This document shows positions 15,255 through 15,526 of a DNA stretch of 15,526 nt, one piece after another. The stretch is from positions 1 to 15,526 of the forward strand of contig CAKRHL010000037.1 of NCBI GenBank assembly GCA_934338765.1, written 5' to 3'. A program made the translations under genes and the position numbers. Under the pieces are notes generated by a model. The model was not told the origin of the DNA. It saw only the letters and a list, made by a program, of their open reading frames with translations, and ran no database searches. Each line of letters begins with the position of its first letter. Position 1 is the first letter of the stretch. Source of the DNA: an uncultured Lachnospiraceae bacterium. Lineage in GTDB: Bacteria; Bacillota; Clostridia; Lachnospirales; Lachnospiraceae.

Positions 15255-15344
15255 CTAACCTCCATTAGTTTTGCGGGCTCTGACAATGTTTTCAATTTCA
15301 GCAAAAGTCAACTTGAAATCATCTGTTTTATTTACAATTACAAA
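15255..15344 (-). pseudogene. Possible frameshifted C-terminal tail of the gene at the right edge
   Basis: Directly after the stop of the partial frame at 15328-15526, the +1 frame reads protein-like residues FVIVNKTDDFKLTFAEIENI, then VRARKTNGG and a TAG at 15255-15257. One added base in the T run near 15342-15344 would join the two frames into one longer, sensible C-terminus (LDIFVIVNKTDDF). No ribosome binding site supports this segment as a separate gene. It may be a true frameshift, a base error, or chance coding-like sequence. Confidence 0.35.
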
Positions 15345-15526
15345 TATCCAATTGATTCTTAGCATGCTTCACACATGTTCTCCAAAGTTTCATTCCAAAA
15401 TAATCCACAAGAAATCCTGGGAAAGCACTGATAATAAACACTTTATTACTGCCTGCTAAAGCCTGTTCACACATAAAGATATCATGTGGATTTGCTTCAT
15501 CTAAATACTGTTCATAAGAAATAACT
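15328..15526 (-). CDS. C-terminal fragment of an unrecognised gene, cut by the window edge
   Basis: The minus strand is open from the window edge (first full codon at 15525) to a TAA at 15328-15330, giving 65 residues. It includes VISYEQYLDEANPHDIFMCE and SNKVFIISAFPGFLVDYFGM, a mixed sequence with a hydrophobic strand, then ends abruptly in NQLDICNCK. I do not recognise it. Base composition is clearly more AT-rich than the neighbours: 59 of 180 bases (33%) are G or C at 15301-15480, against 34 of 60 in the cysS stretch 14881-14940. That and the odd ending suggest a foreign or decaying gene. An opposite-strand open frame covers the same stretch but looks like a shadow. Confidence 0.5.
   Translation of the reverse strand, partial: VISYEQYLDEANPHDIFMCEQALAGSNKVFIISAFPGFLVDYFGMKLWRTCVKHAKNQLDICNCK

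Noticed and set aside
15271..15459. Plus-strand open frame of 62 codons near the right edge
   Set aside because: No ribosome binding site, composition typical of random AT-rich sequence, and the minus strand here reads more like protein.

Overview
The window reads as a chromosome segment of a Gram-positive anaerobe of the Clostridia, most likely Lachnospiraceae. The grounds are the infC-rpmI-rplT operon with an attenuated leader, strong AGGAGG-type ribosome binding sites, short intrinsic terminators, and a pair of large unknown proteins that I recall (from memory, not searched) as the DUF5716/DUF5717 families of Lachnospiraceae. Nearly every gene is on the minus strand; the secreted protease is the only convincing plus-strand gene.

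Layout from the left. Positions 1-381 hold the N-terminal 127 residues of an MBOAT membrane O-acyltransferase that runs off the edge. A UUCG-loop terminator (about 415-437) separates it from the translation operon rplT-rpmI-infC (500-1689, transcribed right to left). That operon has its own promoter (1887-1915) and a leader of about 190 nt ending in a terminator hairpin directly before the infC ribosome binding site, which fits L20 autoregulation. infC appears to start at an ATT codon.

Positions 1905-8891 form one tight four-gene operon with its own promoter: a 1194-residue protein with two predicted beta-sandwich (Ig-like) regions and a long helical solenoid; a 422-residue protein resembling the Hsp70/actin ATPase fold but with unorthodox phosphate motifs; a 278-residue TPR protein; and a 411-residue coiled-coil protein with two membrane segments. 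None has a function I can name. The combination of chaperone-like core, adaptor and membrane tether is the best candidate in the window for an undescribed system. No terminator is visible at its end, so its transcript would run into the infC leader attenuator.

Positions 9057-11415 carry a three-gene minus-strand run: a three-TM membrane protein, a MerR-type DNA-binding protein with a long coiled coil and a basic tail, and rfbC (dTDP-4-dehydrorhamnose 3,5-epimerase) with a strong terminator and a probable internal promoter. Divergent from it, 11587-13701 encodes a secreted papain-family cysteine protease with a lectin-like region, a Pro/Ser/Thr linker and a C-terminal Ig-like domain. A bidirectional terminator separates it from the convergent cysS (13758-15164). 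The right edge (about 15255-15526) is AT-rich and holds the C-terminal end of an unrecognised minus-strand gene that may be frameshifted.

All domain and promoter calls come from reading the sequence by eye; no searches or folding programs were run.
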